A DNA stretch of 64,000 bases from Gammaproteobacteria bacterium (GTDB lineage: Bacteria; Pseudomonadota; Gammaproteobacteria; Ga0077554; Ga007554): NCBI GenBank assembly GCA_021731145.1, contig JAKFXX010000021.1, forward strand, positions 1 to 64,000, in the 5' to 3' direction. Every line of letters starts with the position of its first letter. Within the stretch, counting starts at the first letter, position 1. Below the pieces are notes generated by a model. That model was given only the letters and a program-made list of their open reading frames with translations. It was not told the DNA's origin and searched no databases. This document shows positions 48,253 through 59,361 of this stretch, piece by piece. Both the position numbers and the translations under genes were made by a program.

Positions 48253-49257
48253 ATGAGTGTATTCGTAACATTGTTTTTGATGCTCGTCGTTATTCTGATT
48301 GCCGCCGAGATTTTCACCAACGCACTGGAACATCTGGGCGAAAAACTGAAAATCTCCGAAGGCGTCACCGGCTCTTTATTCGCCGCCGTGGGTACCGCAA
48401 TGCCGGAGACCATGGTGCCACTGCTGGCCATTTTCGCGGGCACAGACAATCAACATGTGAATGAGGAAATCGGCGTGGGCGCAATCCTCGGCGCGCCGCT
48501 GATGCTGGCTACGCTATCCGTTTCGTTGCTGGCGTTTTTCACCTTCCGCAAACGCGGCATTAGCGGGCACTTCACGCCGGAAAGAACCGGCTTCAAACGC
48601 GATCTGGACTTCTTCCTGTTCGCGTTCGTGCTGGCCGCGATTGCGATGTTCATTCCACACGACATGAGCTATCTGCGCGCCTTCGTTGGCCTGTCGCTGG
48701 TGCTGACTTATTTCGTCTACATCCTGATGACCTTGCGCGCCTCGTCAAAACTGGTGCAGGAGGGCCACGCCACGGAAGCCCACTCGCCCATGCTGCTCAG
48801 CCGCATCGGCATACCCACCAACATGGCCACCATCATGCTGCAACTTGCCCTGGGCCTGGGCCTGCTGGTAGCAGGCGCCAAGGGCTTTATCGGCGGCGTG
48901 CAAGAGGCATCGACAATCCTCGGCATATCGGCGCTGATGCTGTCGTTGATGATTATCCCCATCGCCACTGAACTGCCGGAAAAGTTCAACAGCATCCTCT
49001 GGGTGCGCCGCCACAAAGACACCATGGCCTTCGGCAACATCACTGGCGCCATGGTCTTCCAGGGGACGTTGCTACCGGCCATCGGCATCATGCTCACCCC
49101 CTGGTCACCGCGCCCGGAGGTGCTGGCAGGCATCGTAATCGCATTTCTAGGCGCGCTGTGGTTACGCCTCATGATCATGCGCGGACAGTTGAAGGTCTGG
49201 CATGTGCTGGTCAATGGCGGGCTATATATTGCCTATCTGGCAATCGCGTTGGGTTAA
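48253..49257 (+). CDS. sodium/calcium exchanger-family membrane protein
   Basis: The 334-residue protein has about ten hydrophobic helices and the two inverted alpha-repeat motifs of CaCA exchangers: GSLFAAVGTAMPETMVPLLA (40-59) and PIATELPEKFNSILW near residue 240, both with acidic residues that bind the cation. GAGGAAG lies 8 nt before the ATG. The transported ion is not certain. Confidence 0.9.
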   Translation: MSVFVTLFLMLVVILIAAEIFTNALEHLGEKLKISEGVTGSLFAAVGTAMPETMVPLLAIFAGTDNQHVNEEIGVGAILGAPLMLATLSVSLLAFFTFRKRGISGHFTPERTGFKRDLDFFLFAFVLAAIAMFIPHDMSYLRAFVGLSLVLTYFVYILMTLRASSKLVQEGHATEAHSPMLLSRIGIPTNMATIMLQLALGLGLLVAGAKGFIGGVQEASTILGISALMLSLMIIPIATELPEKFNSILWVRRHKDTMAFGNITGAMVFQGTLLPAIGIMLTPWSPRPEVLAGIVIAFLGALWLRLMIMRGQLKVWHVLVNGGLYIAYLAIALG

Positions 49258-49290
49258 TTCCAATTTGCGTTAAAAACGACAATGATTTTG

Positions 49291-49335
49291 TAGGGTGCGT
49301 CCTACCCGTGAAGGGCACAATGCACGCACCCTACA
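49291..49335 (+). repeat. TAGGGTGCG palindrome with a second repeat in its loop
   Basis: Arms TAGGGTGCGT (49291) and ACGCACCCTA (49324-49333) flank CCTACCCGTGAAGGGCACAA, then TGC. The loop matches the GTGAAGGGCACAATG part of the other dispersed family. Confidence 0.7.
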
Positions 49336-49377
49336 AAATTTCACTTTTTATTGCGAAATGAAATCAAGCGAAGCGCC

Positions 49378-49959
49378 CTACTCCCCATCCGTCTCCTCGC
49401 CAAACAACTCCTTTTGAAACCCGAAGTTGTGCATATCCTTGATCCGCAGGGGATACAGGACGCCGTCCAGATGATCACATTCGTGCTGAACCACGCGCGC
49501 ATGAAAACCGTTCACCTCGCGCTGAAAGCGTGTGCCATGCTGGTCAAAGCCGGAATAGCGAATGTGGCTATAGCGTGGCACGAGTCCGCGCATGCCCGGC
49601 ACGCTCAGGCAACCTTCCCACCCCTCCTCCAGCGCATCGCCTAACGGCTCGATCACGGGATTGATCAACACTGTGGTGGGCACGGGGTCCATGTCAGGAT
49701 AGCGCGGGTTTTTATCAATACCGACCGCCAGGGATGGCGGAAGTGCCGGAAACGCAGGAGCATCTTTCCGGCCGAAAATCACCACACGCATTCCAATCCC
49801 TATCTGCGGCGCGGCCAGCCCGGCCCCATTCATGGCCTCCATGGTGTCGAACATGTCATCAATCAACGTTTGCAGCGCCGGGACGTGAAAATCGGTAACC
49901 GGCTCGGCTACCTGCCACAACAACGGATCACCCATACGCAAAACTTTTCGAACAGCCAT
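49378..49959 (-). CDS. def: peptide deformylase
   Basis: It removes the formyl group from nascent N-terminal methionine. The 193-residue protein has all three motifs: GAGLAAPQ (45-52), EGCLS (115-119) and HECDH (159-163), the Cys and two His binding the metal. It is not next to fmt, so it may be a second deformylase. AAAGGA is 4 nt before the ATG. Confidence 0.95.
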   Translation of the reverse strand: MAVRKVLRMGDPLLWQVAEPVTDFHVPALQTLIDDMFDTMEAMNGAGLAAPQIGIGMRVVIFGRKDAPAFPALPPSLAVGIDKNPRYPDMDPVPTTVLINPVIEPLGDALEEGWEGCLSVPGMRGLVPRYSHIRYSGFDQHGTRFQREVNGFHARVVQHECDHLDGVLYPLRIKDMHNFGFQKELFGEETDGE

Positions 49960-50030
49960 AGCATCCTTTAAATCACTTTATCGTCGGATATTATACAATT
50001 GCTGCATTAACATTGCGGCGGACAAAAGGT

Positions 50031-51901
<1,871 letters not shown>

Positions 51902-51905
51902 TGCA

Positions 51906-52328
51906 ATGACTCAAGATAATACCAATGACGAACGGCGTCATTTCAAGCGCATCCCATTTGACGCCGAAGCAGAGTTATCCAGCTCCAGTGGCCGCTGGCG
52001 CAGCAGATTGATCGACCTTTCACTGCATGGAGCCTTGGTGGAACGGCCGACAGACTGGGTTGGCGCCACGGGTGAGCCGTGCTTACTGCATATTCACCTT
52101 GCCGGCAATGACATTTCCATCCACATGGAGGTGATGGCTACCCATGTGGAGTGCCCCGAGGGCACGCAGTACCCCGAGGGCACACGGCCTGGCAAAATTG
52201 GATTGCGCTGCACCCATATCGACATTGACAGCATTGCGCATCTGCGGCGTTTTGTGGAGTTGAATCTGGGTGACACGGCGTTGCTGAACCGGGAATTATC
52301 CGCGCTGGTAGACGCGCATGAGCAGTAA
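51906..52328 (+). CDS. PilZ-domain protein (cyclic-di-GMP receptor)
   Basis: The 140-residue protein starts at ATG 51906. It has RRHFKR (10-15) and DLSLHGALV (37-45), matching the RxxxR and D/NxSxxG motifs that bind cyclic-di-GMP. It has no other domain, so it is likely an adaptor. The target is unknown; the exopolysaccharide cluster in this window is one possibility but is 46 kb away. Confidence 0.92.
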   Translation: MTQDNTNDERRHFKRIPFDAEAELSSSSGRWRSRLIDLSLHGALVERPTDWVGATGEPCLLHIHLAGNDISIHMEVMATHVECPEGTQYPEGTRPGKIGLRCTHIDIDSIAHLRRFVELNLGDTALLNRELSALVDAHEQ

Positions 52329-53151
52329 TACCCTTTCAGCAAACAACCAGCCCGACTGGGGCCGCATCGCCGAAAAGTTTGATCTATGGCTACCGCAAAT
52401 CGCGCCGGTTGGCGAGGCATTATTGGCAGCACTCAATGCCCAGGCTGGCGACGTCATACTGGATGTTGCTTCCGGCACCGGCGAACCGGCATTGACCCTG
52501 GCGCGACGCATGGGCAACACCCTGAGAATTACGGGAACCGATGCCGCAGAAGCGATGGTAAAAGTAGCTCAAAAAAAAGCGACACAGGAAAACCTGCCGC
52601 ATATTCAGTTTCAGCATATGGCAGCAGAAAAGCTGCTCTTCGGCGACAGTGCTTTCGACAAGATCATGTGCCGTTTTGGCGTAATGCTGTTTGAGGATTC
52701 GCTGCAGGGGTTGCGAGAGATGCACCGCGTCCTCAAGCCTGGGGGGCGTTTCAGTATCGCAGTGTGGAGTACGCCGGAAACCATGCCCACAATGTATTGG
52801 GCGTATCAGGTTTTCAAAGACAGGGTGCCACCGGAAAAGTATCCTCCCCTCGCCAAGGTCACCTCATTGGGCGCGCCAGGCGCACTGGACAATCTCCTTC
52901 GGCAGGCAGGTTTCACCAATTTCACGATACGCGCACACACATTCAATTACCGCTTCCCGTCGTTTAATGATTATTGGGATATTGTCGAGCAGTCAGACAT
53001 CATGAAGATGCAATACGACGCATTAGCAGCAGGGGAAAGAGATAAAGTCAGAGAGGATGTTGCGGCGTTGGCGCATGCTTTTATAAGTTCAGAAGGGTTG
53101 ATTATCCCGCATCAGTTTTTGCTTGCAGAAGGGAATAAACAAAAAACCTAA
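52318..53151 (+). CDS. class I SAM-dependent methyltransferase
   Basis: The 277-residue protein has motif I ILDVASGTGEPAL (47-59), an acidic residue in ITGTDAAEAMV and the post-I region MCRFGVMLFEDSLQGLREMHRVLKPGG, like UbiE-type enzymes. The substrate is unknown. It overlaps the PilZ gene by 11 nt and converges on the next gene with a 4 nt overlap. Confidence 0.88.
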   Translation: MSSNTLSANNQPDWGRIAEKFDLWLPQIAPVGEALLAALNAQAGDVILDVASGTGEPALTLARRMGNTLRITGTDAAEAMVKVAQKKATQENLPHIQFQHMAAEKLLFGDSAFDKIMCRFGVMLFEDSLQGLREMHRVLKPGGRFSIAVWSTPETMPTMYWAYQVFKDRVPPEKYPPLAKVTSLGAPGALDNLLRQAGFTNFTIRAHTFNYRFPSFNDYWDIVEQSDIMKMQYDALAAGERDKVREDVAALAHAFISSEGLIIPHQFLLAEGNKQKT

Positions 53152-54041
53152 ACCCCGGCACTTGGCTGGAGACTCCCTTGGGGATTCCCGAGAAGCTGCC
53201 TCATCACCTCATCAAAGTAAGGCTTCTCCTTGAGGCCGGCATAGCTTCCCGGGAAATAGATCAAGGTAATGTAGGCGCTTTTCTGGTCATATCTATTGAT
53301 CACTATCGCACAGCGCTGCCCGGGCAACAGGCGAACATTATCTATCATGGGAAAATCAAACGAACCCACCCAAAATTCGCTAACACTGGTCTCTTCCTTG
53401 CCATCCTTGGTGGGCGTGGCGACCGTCAACATGGCCTTCATCTCCCGCGTTGCGGGATCTTCTTCTGTAATACGAATCCTGAAAGTCCGCTTGATGCCAT
53501 TCACCTCGAGCGTTCCTTCGTCCAGCGCGACACCAACACCTGTGTCGCTCGCACGTAAATCCTCCAAATCGACAACCCTGTCAAAGCTGCTGCCCGCCCC
53601 GCCGAGCACCATGACCTGTTTCATCGCCACATCATGGCCCACGCGCTCTAACCGCTCCCGGTAATCCTGCTTGTTGGGATCCGTGCTGGCATTGACCTGT
53701 TTGGCCACATGCAGGAATAGCGGTTTAAGATTGAGTGCTTCATGAAAGTTATAGGCGAGCAGTTCGAGATTGAGCACCTTTTTTTCAAGTGAATCAGCGC
53801 CCTTGTCAAGAAAGGACTGAAGGATAGATACAAACATATCCTTACGCAGGGCGCTTTCCGCCTCTTCGCGCTTGCTCATTAATTCAGCATAGAGTTGGGA
53901 GCGTGTTTCATTGGCTTTCATTCTTTCCAATGAATTGTTGGTGTAGTAACCAACCAGGGCTATCGTTATCGCGGTCAGCAAGCCACCCGACGCCTTGAGC
54001 AAATCAATGATGTTCCAGCGCTTGCTCTCCTTGTCTTCCAT
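53148..54041 (-). CDS. uncharacterised single-pass membrane protein
   Basis: ATG 54041 (MEDKESKRWNIIDLLKASGG) has AGGAG 6 nt upstream. The 297-residue product has one membrane helix at about 18-36 (LLTAITIALVGYYTNN), a helical region at about 40-110, then a beta-rich C-terminal domain (VDLEDLRASDTGVGVALDEG, VSEFWVGSFDFPMIDNVRL). I do not recognise the family. The topology suggests a large soluble domain outside the membrane. Confidence 0.65.
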   Translation of the reverse strand: MEDKESKRWNIIDLLKASGGLLTAITIALVGYYTNNSLERMKANETRSQLYAELMSKREEAESALRKDMFVSILQSFLDKGADSLEKKVLNLELLAYNFHEALNLKPLFLHVAKQVNASTDPNKQDYRERLERVGHDVAMKQVMVLGGAGSSFDRVVDLEDLRASDTGVGVALDEGTLEVNGIKRTFRIRITEEDPATREMKAMLTVATPTKDGKEETSVSEFWVGSFDFPMIDNVRLLPGQRCAIVINRYDQKSAYITLIYFPGSYAGLKEKPYFDEVMRQLLGNPQGSLQPSAGV

Positions 54042-54117
54042 CAATGGCTCCTGTGTCAAAATATCACTTTAAAAAAATTTAATTCCACTATGTTCAATCT
54101 GCATTATCTGTAGTGTG

Positions 54118-54252
54118 TAGGTTGGGTCAAGGAGCGCAAGCTCCGGACCCAACAAAATCATTGCTTCAGGCATCGTAGCCTTCACGGATACATTGTCCCT
54201 TTACGGGGATTCACGGGTGCCATGTTGGGTCCGCTACGCTTGACCCAACCTA
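54118..54252 (+). repeat. TAGGTTGGG palindromes flanking a CATTGTCCCTTTACGG repeat
   Basis: Arms TAGGTTGGGTCAAGGAGCGC (54118) and ACGCTTGACCCAACCTA (to 54252) are inverted. The 70 nt between hold a second GTTGGGTC pair and CACGGATACATTGTCCCTTT, another member of the dispersed CCGTAAAGG family. Two repeat families are therefore nested in one gap. Confidence 0.7.
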
Positions 54253-54324
54253 CTTTAAGTGAACAGTTTTAGGGATAATGGGTAATCCGGGTTCAATCTG
54301 ACACCGTGCCATAATTGAACACAC

Positions 54325-54879
54325 TCAACCCTGCCACTGCCGCACCCTGCCCACATCCACGTGGACAAAATCAGAGCCGGGATAATAGCCAACGCCACCA
54401 CCCTGCATCATCAGCGCGGCGCGACGCACCTGGATCAACTCACGGCCTGGAACACGGATATCCGTCGCCATGCCATCCAGATGCATGCTGTGTTTGGCCA
54501 CGCCATTGCTGCGCGCGGCGAGCATGGCATTGGTGGCGGGCGAGCGGTAACCGGAAATAATATGGAAGGGCTGACGGGCATCCACGGCATTATTGACGCT
54601 GTAAAGCAAGTCCAGCAATGCGGGAGACATGTCTTTTATTGCATCATTGCGGTGATCGCGCAAAATATGGTTGATGTCCGCGAGTGCATCAGGGATATAA
54701 CTACCCTCCGCCCAATAGACGGTCTTGATGCTTTCTCCGGTGTGGGTATTATACAAGGCCAACACCCGTTCCGGTGCCATAACATCGCGCAGTGCAGCAC
54801 GCGCCGGGGAGGGAAGCAGCCCTGCCGCTGCGACCAGCAACCCTAATTTCAGAAATTGGCGCCGGCTGGCATCTTTCAT
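54325..54879 (-). CDS. Tat-exported M15-family peptidase-like protein (DUF882/YcbK)
   Basis: The 184-residue protein starts SRRQFLKLG, a twin-arginine signal, followed by a hydrophobic stretch and PARAAL cleavage. The DUF882 domain keeps the likely zinc ligands His133, Asp140 (MHLDGMATD) and His173 (DFVHVDVG). YcbK-like proteins are related to murein peptidases of the D-Ala-D-Ala carboxypeptidase group. It overlaps the L,D-transpeptidase gene by 4 nt; the two are probably partners in wall remodelling. Confidence 0.92.
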   Translation of the reverse strand: MKDASRRQFLKLGLLVAAAGLLPSPARAALRDVMAPERVLALYNTHTGESIKTVYWAEGSYIPDALADINHILRDHRNDAIKDMSPALLDLLYSVNNAVDARQPFHIISGYRSPATNAMLAARSNGVAKHSMHLDGMATDIRVPGRELIQVRRAALMMQGGGVGYYPGSDFVHVDVGRVRQWQG

Positions 54880-55799
54880 TGAGTACCTCCATTTGAAACA
54901 GGAACAGGAACCGGCAACCCTACTTCACGGGCCAGCCCTTCCTTGAGTCGAATTACGTCTTTCACTTTGTCCCAGTTTAACATATTGGAGATCCCCTGGG
55001 CCTGGGCTGATCTCTCCACTATGGTTATCGGATCAATCCCCTTTTTATAAATATCCCGGTTTACCTCAAGAAAGATGCGGCCATCCTCAAGACGCGCCAG
55101 CAACACAGGGGTATATATGATCTTGCCGGACTCGCCTTTGGTCACACGCTGAAAAAGCGCGGCGATATCATCCGGATGCGAGCGAATACAACCATGACTC
55201 TGAAAGTGGTAGATACTCGCCGGGGCGATAGTGCCATGAATGCCAATGCCCGGAAGACTCAGGCCAATCCAGTGTTTCCCCAAAGGATTATCCGGGCCCG
55301 GCGGCACCTTGGTCAGCACAACTTTCCCTTCCCGGCGCATCTCCTCCTGGATGGACTTGGGCACATGCCAGGTTTTGTTTTCCTGGGGATCGACAACCTT
55401 GAAGCGCCCGTCCGGTGTCGGCCAGCTTGGGCGCCCCAAACCAACCGGATAATGGATCTCCAACTTACCCGCCTGAAAATAATACAGCATGCGCTGCGGC
55501 AGGTTGATCAGTATGCCCCCCTCCAGCCGCTCCGGAACGATATGGCGATTATCAATCCGCAACATCTGTCCAGGATGGAGCATGGCGCTGTATTTTATGT
55601 CATTTGTCCGCGCAAGAACGGTCTGTTCAACACCAAAGCGGGCACCGATACGGGTCAGGGAATCACCGGATTGCACCGTGTATTCAAACGGCCCACCCAC
55701 CAGCTCCGCCGGATACGCCGCCGTCTCTTGTGCCCCGGCAACGGGCATCCATGCGGCAAATACCAACCATGCCAATACCGAGAGAACCCTGCTATTCAT
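54876..55799 (-). CDS. L,D-transpeptidase (YkuD) with LysM domain
   Basis: The 307-residue periplasmic enzyme has a signal peptide (1-23), a LysM domain at about 38-83 that binds peptidoglycan, and a YkuD domain with HGT (188-190) and SHGCIR (201-206), Cys204 being the nucleophile. It forms 3-3 crosslinks or attaches lipoprotein to murein. GGAG lies 4 nt before the ATG. Confidence 0.94.
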   Translation of the reverse strand: MNSRVLSVLAWLVFAAWMPVAGAQETAAYPAELVGGPFEYTVQSGDSLTRIGARFGVEQTVLARTNDIKYSAMLHPGQMLRIDNRHIVPERLEGGILINLPQRMLYYFQAGKLEIHYPVGLGRPSWPTPDGRFKVVDPQENKTWHVPKSIQEEMRREGKVVLTKVPPGPDNPLGKHWIGLSLPGIGIHGTIAPASIYHFQSHGCIRSHPDDIAALFQRVTKGESGKIIYTPVLLARLEDGRIFLEVNRDIYKKGIDPITIVERSAQAQGISNMLNWDKVKDVIRLKEGLAREVGLPVPVPVSNGGTQ

Positions 55800-55808
55800 A
55801 TAACTCCA

Positions 55809-56912
55809 CTATTGAACCGGCAACGACGCCTTGACCCTTCCCCAATCATACGGGAGAGGCTGGCTGCGCCATGTGCCGGCCTCTTTTATAGCGGCACCCA
55901 ATGCCTCCATCCGTTCCTTGCTTGCGGGATGAGTGGATAATAGGGCAATCTGCACACCACCTTGCTTGGACAACTTGTCAAAAAAACGTTCCATGCCGTT
56001 TGGATCGATCTGCGCCTGCTTGAGGAGCTGCAACCCTTTCAGATCGGCCTCGGACTCTTTGTCTCTACCATACTTCAAAATGCCCATCTGAGTGGCGAAT
56101 TCGCCCAGCAGACTGCCCGTCCAGTCGCCGGTCACCATGGCAATCACCGCACGCCATCCCAGGTTGTGTACCATTGCCTTCAGAGTATGGCGCTGCAAGA
56201 CATGCTCGGTTTCATGCGCTAAAACACCAGCCACTTCCTCCGGTGTATCGGCCGCCTTGATCAGGCCGGAAAAAACCACAACATGCCCGCCTGGTATGGC
56301 GAAGGCATTGATTGCCGGATCATCGGCGACATGCCATTTGAACGTATATGGGGAACCTGCGGCCAATTTCTGGCCGATCTCTGCAATAACGCGCTGCGCT
56401 TCACCCTGCGTGACGAGCTTGAGCGAGGGCCGGGTCTGCTCAAAGATAAGATCACCCAGCTTCTGCTCGTTTTCTATCGAGATGCGGTTGACCGCCCAGC
56501 CGATGACCGGATCGGGATTCCACAACAGCACTGCCAGCAGGAGAAAGGGGGCCAGCAAAAACAGCACCAGCGCAAGCCATCCCGCCCGCATCCTTTTTTT
56601 GGCGCCATGGATCTTCTTGCACCACTGCACCAATTGCGGAGCCAGCGCGGGGGGCGCGTGGGCGAGCAGGATATCCCTGGTATGTTTATCCGTCAGCGTC
56701 AGCGACCAGGCCTGCGCATCCTTGCTCCATGCCAGGATCATTTGTTCATGGTCAAAGCCGCCCGCAGAAACCTGGATATCCTGATACGGGATGATCTGTT
56801 CCCGTGGCTCTGCCGGCCAAAGGCATAGGCCCTCCTCCCCTATCCGGACAGGAATTTTCTCGCCATGAGGCTGCAACCCTGGGCCAAAACATAATGCGGA
56901 GAAAGATGCCAT
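55809..56912 (-). CDS. M48 family zinc metalloprotease
   Basis: The start is at ATG 56912 (MASFSALCFGPGLQPHGEK), since upstream codons overlap the neighbouring gene. The 367-residue protein has an N-terminal soluble domain, one membrane helix (111-131), and a peptidase domain with HETEH at 233-237 and the third ligand Glu in DKESEADLKGL. Such proteases act in the periplasm or membrane in envelope quality control. A 9 nt gap separates it from the L,D-transpeptidase. Confidence 0.93.
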   Translation of the reverse strand: MASFSALCFGPGLQPHGEKIPVRIGEEGLCLWPAEPREQIIPYQDIQVSAGGFDHEQMILAWSKDAQAWSLTLTDKHTRDILLAHAPPALAPQLVQWCKKIHGAKKRMRAGWLALVLFLLAPFLLLAVLLWNPDPVIGWAVNRISIENEQKLGDLIFEQTRPSLKLVTQGEAQRVIAEIGQKLAAGSPYTFKWHVADDPAINAFAIPGGHVVVFSGLIKAADTPEEVAGVLAHETEHVLQRHTLKAMVHNLGWRAVIAMVTGDWTGSLLGEFATQMGILKYGRDKESEADLKGLQLLKQAQIDPNGMERFFDKLSKQGGVQIALLSTHPASKERMEALGAAIKEAGTWRSQPLPYDWGRVKASLPVQ

Positions 56913-56931
56913 CGGAGAAGAGTAGCCCTGA

Positions 56932-57726
56932 CTACCTGTCTCCACCCAGAATATTCCCCAACCCGCCCAACACAGACCCCTCTTCGCGGCTTCCCCCCGT
57001 AGCAGGCATGGCGGCATAGATACGGTTTGCCAAGCGGCTCAGCGGCAGTGATTGCAGCCAGACCTTGCCCGGCCCGCGCAGCGTGGCGAAGAATAGGCCT
57101 TCGCCGCCGAACAAGGCTGACTTCACCTTGCCGACATACTCGATGTCATAGGACACCGAGGGTTGCAACGCCACCAAACAACCGGTATCGACCCGGATCA
57201 ATTCGCCGGGGGCAAGCGTTCGCTCCATTAGCGTTCCACCCGCATGCACAAAGGCATACCCGTCGCCTTCCAGCTTTTGCATGATAAAACCTTCGCCACC
57301 GAACAAGCCGACACCGAGCTTTTTCTGAAAGGCGATACCGACCGAGACACCCTTGGCGGCGCACAGAAAGGAATCCTTCTGGCAAATGATTTGCCCCCCC
57401 ATATCCGCCAAGTGCAATGGGATAATCTTGCCGGGGTACGGCGCAGCGAAGGCCACTTTTTTCTTGCCGCTGCCCTGGTTCATGAAAATCGTCATAAACA
57501 GCGACTCGCCGGTCAGCAGGCGCTTGCCCGCCCCCATCAGCGCGCCGAGAAACCCGGATTTCTGTTGCGAGCCATCACCAAACACCGTTTCCAGGGCGAT
57601 GCCGTCCTCCATGTACATCATGCCACCCGCCTCCGCCACTGCCGCCTCCTGCGGATCGAGTTCGATCTCGACGTACTGCATCTCCGAGCCGAAGATTTGA
57701 TAATCAATTTCATGCATTTGGGCCAT
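56932..57726 (-). CDS. AIM24/TIGR00266 family protein
   Basis: The start is at ATG 57726 ([20 protein letters not shown]), with AGGAG 6 nt upstream. The 264-residue protein has the tryptophan-RNA-binding-attenuator-like beta fold seen in AIM24 proteins: [27 protein letters not shown] and [20 protein letters not shown]. Function is unknown in bacteria. It is next to an M48 protease. Confidence 0.93.
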   Translation of the reverse strand: MAQMHEIDYQIFGSEMQYVEIELDPQEAAVAEAGGMMYMEDGIALETVFGDGSQQKSGFLGALMGAGKRLLTGESLFMTIFMNQGSGKKKVAFAAPYPGKIIPLHLADMGGQIICQKDSFLCAAKGVSVGIAFQKKLGVGLFGGEGFIMQKLEGDGYAFVHAGGTLMERTLAPGELIRVDTGCLVALQPSVSYDIEYVGKVKSALFGGEGLFFATLRGPGKVWLQSLPLSRLANRIYAAMPATGGSREEGSVLGGLGNILGGDR

Positions 57727-57773
57727 TTTTATCTCCTGGGAAATAATCAATTGATTTGGGTGTGGGACAAACG

Positions 57774-57822
57774 TAGGGTGCGTTCCACGCACCAACGATA
57801 ATGGTGCGTGGAACACACCCTA
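57774..57822 (+). repeat. TAGGGTGCG palindromic repeat overlapping the gltX stop codon
   Basis: Arms TAGGGTGCGTTCCACGCACC (57774-57793) and GGTGCGTGGAACACACCCTA (57803-57822) are inverted. The outermost TAG of the right arm, read on the minus strand, ends gltX. Confidence 0.88.
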
Positions 57823-59247
57823 CTTACAATCCGCCATCTCCAGACAGGTCTGCAAGCGCGCCCGCGCCCGTTCCAACGACAGCAGCGGCATCACATTCGT
57901 CATTTCAGGCCCGTCCAACTCCCCCGTCAGCGCCGCGCGCAGGGGATGAAACAGCGCCTTGCCTTTGGCGCCGGTTTCCTGTTTTATGTGACTGACCAGC
58001 TCCTTGAAATCGCTGTGATGCCGCTCCAACCCAGCCAGTGCATGTTCAAAAAATGCACGACCGGCCTCGCTGATCACCTGCCTCGCGGCGTTGTCATTCA
58101 GCTCCAGTGGATCGGTGCAGAGAATCCGCGCCCACTTCAATGCATGTTCCGGGAAAATGACATTGGTCCGCACCGCCGCGACAAAGGCGGGCACATCATC
58201 CTCCGGTACCAGGGCATGCACCTCCGCCCCCATCCACTGCCATAAAACATCAGAGTGTGCATGGACAATCGCCTCGCGCTGCCAGTGCAACAAATGGGTG
58301 GTGTCATAATGCGCGGGCGCACGGCCCAGATGTTGGGAGCCGAACTCCGCCGCGAGTCCATCCAGGCCCATATAAGCATTGTTTTCATAATGGTGGCCCA
58401 GGCGCGCCATATAATTGGTGACCGCCCCCGGCAAATAACCCGTCTCGCGCAACTCACGGATGCTGCGGCTGCCATGACGCTTGGAGAGCGGCGCGCCGTC
58501 AGCGCCAAGTATCATCGAGATATGTCCATAGCTCGGCACACGCAGCCCCAGCGCCTCAAGCAGCAGAATCTGGCGCGGTGTGTTGGTGAGATGATCTTCC
58601 CCGCGCAACACATGGGTCACCCCCATCAAGGCATCATCAATCGCATTGCTGAAGAAAAACGCAGACGAGCCATCGGCGCGGCGGATGATGAAGTCCCCGA
58701 TATCACCACTGTTAAACTTCTGCGGCCCACGCACCAGGTCATCGAACTCCACCACTTGACGGGGCGGGACACGAAAACGCAAGGTTGGCTGCAAGCCGCG
58801 CTGCAATCGCGCCACCACTTCATCGGGACTCAATCGCGCACACGTGCCGGGATAACGCGGCGGCTGGCCGGCAGCAAGCTGCGTCTTGCGCGTCAGATCA
58901 AGCTCACGGTCGCTGCAAAAACACAGGTAGGCCAGGCCCTCCTGCTCCAGCACGTCGAAATAATTCCGATAAATCGTGTCCCGCTCCGATTGCAGATAGG
59001 GGCCATGCTCGCCACCCACGGACGGCCCCTCCTGCCAATCCAGACCCAGCCAGCGCAAATCTTCCTCCACCGCCTGGGTATATTCGGCCTTGCTGCGCCC
59101 CTGATCGGTATCCTCTATACGCAACAGGAAAACACCCGGCTCAGGCCGGGCAAGCAGCGCGCTGAACAGCGCCGTGCGGGCATTGCCAAGGTGCAGAAAA
59201 CCAGAGGGGCTAGGGGCAAAACGGGACTTAATAGTATTCGTAGTCAT
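57820..59247 (-). CDS. gltX: glutamate-tRNA ligase
   Basis: The 475-residue class I synthetase begins with SRFAPSPSGFLHLGNAR (the HIGH-like motif ends HLGN, 19-22) and has the KMSKS-like LSKRHGSRS. It charges tRNA(Glu) and possibly tRNA(Gln). The C-terminus (RLQTCLEMADCK) ends at a TAG contributed by the adjacent palindrome, so the last residues may have been changed when the repeat inserted. Confidence 0.96.
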   Translation of the reverse strand: MTTNTIKSRFAPSPSGFLHLGNARTALFSALLARPEPGVFLLRIEDTDQGRSKAEYTQAVEEDLRWLGLDWQEGPSVGGEHGPYLQSERDTIYRNYFDVLEQEGLAYLCFCSDRELDLTRKTQLAAGQPPRYPGTCARLSPDEVVARLQRGLQPTLRFRVPPRQVVEFDDLVRGPQKFNSGDIGDFIIRRADGSSAFFFSNAIDDALMGVTHVLRGEDHLTNTPRQILLLEALGLRVPSYGHISMILGADGAPLSKRHGSRSIRELRETGYLPGAVTNYMARLGHHYENNAYMGLDGLAAEFGSQHLGRAPAHYDTTHLLHWQREAIVHAHSDVLWQWMGAEVHALVPEDDVPAFVAAVRTNVIFPEHALKWARILCTDPLELNDNAARQVISEAGRAFFEHALAGLERHHSDFKELVSHIKQETGAKGKALFHPLRAALTGELDGPEMTNVMPLLSLERARARLQTCLEMADCK

Positions 59248-59361
59248 ATGCCAACATGGTAACGTAAACGTGCTTCAACGACAAAAAATATATGCGGACG
59301 CCCTACCCGGCCATCCCCATTGCGCAGACAAAATCACTGAGCCGACAGGAGCGGCGCATGA

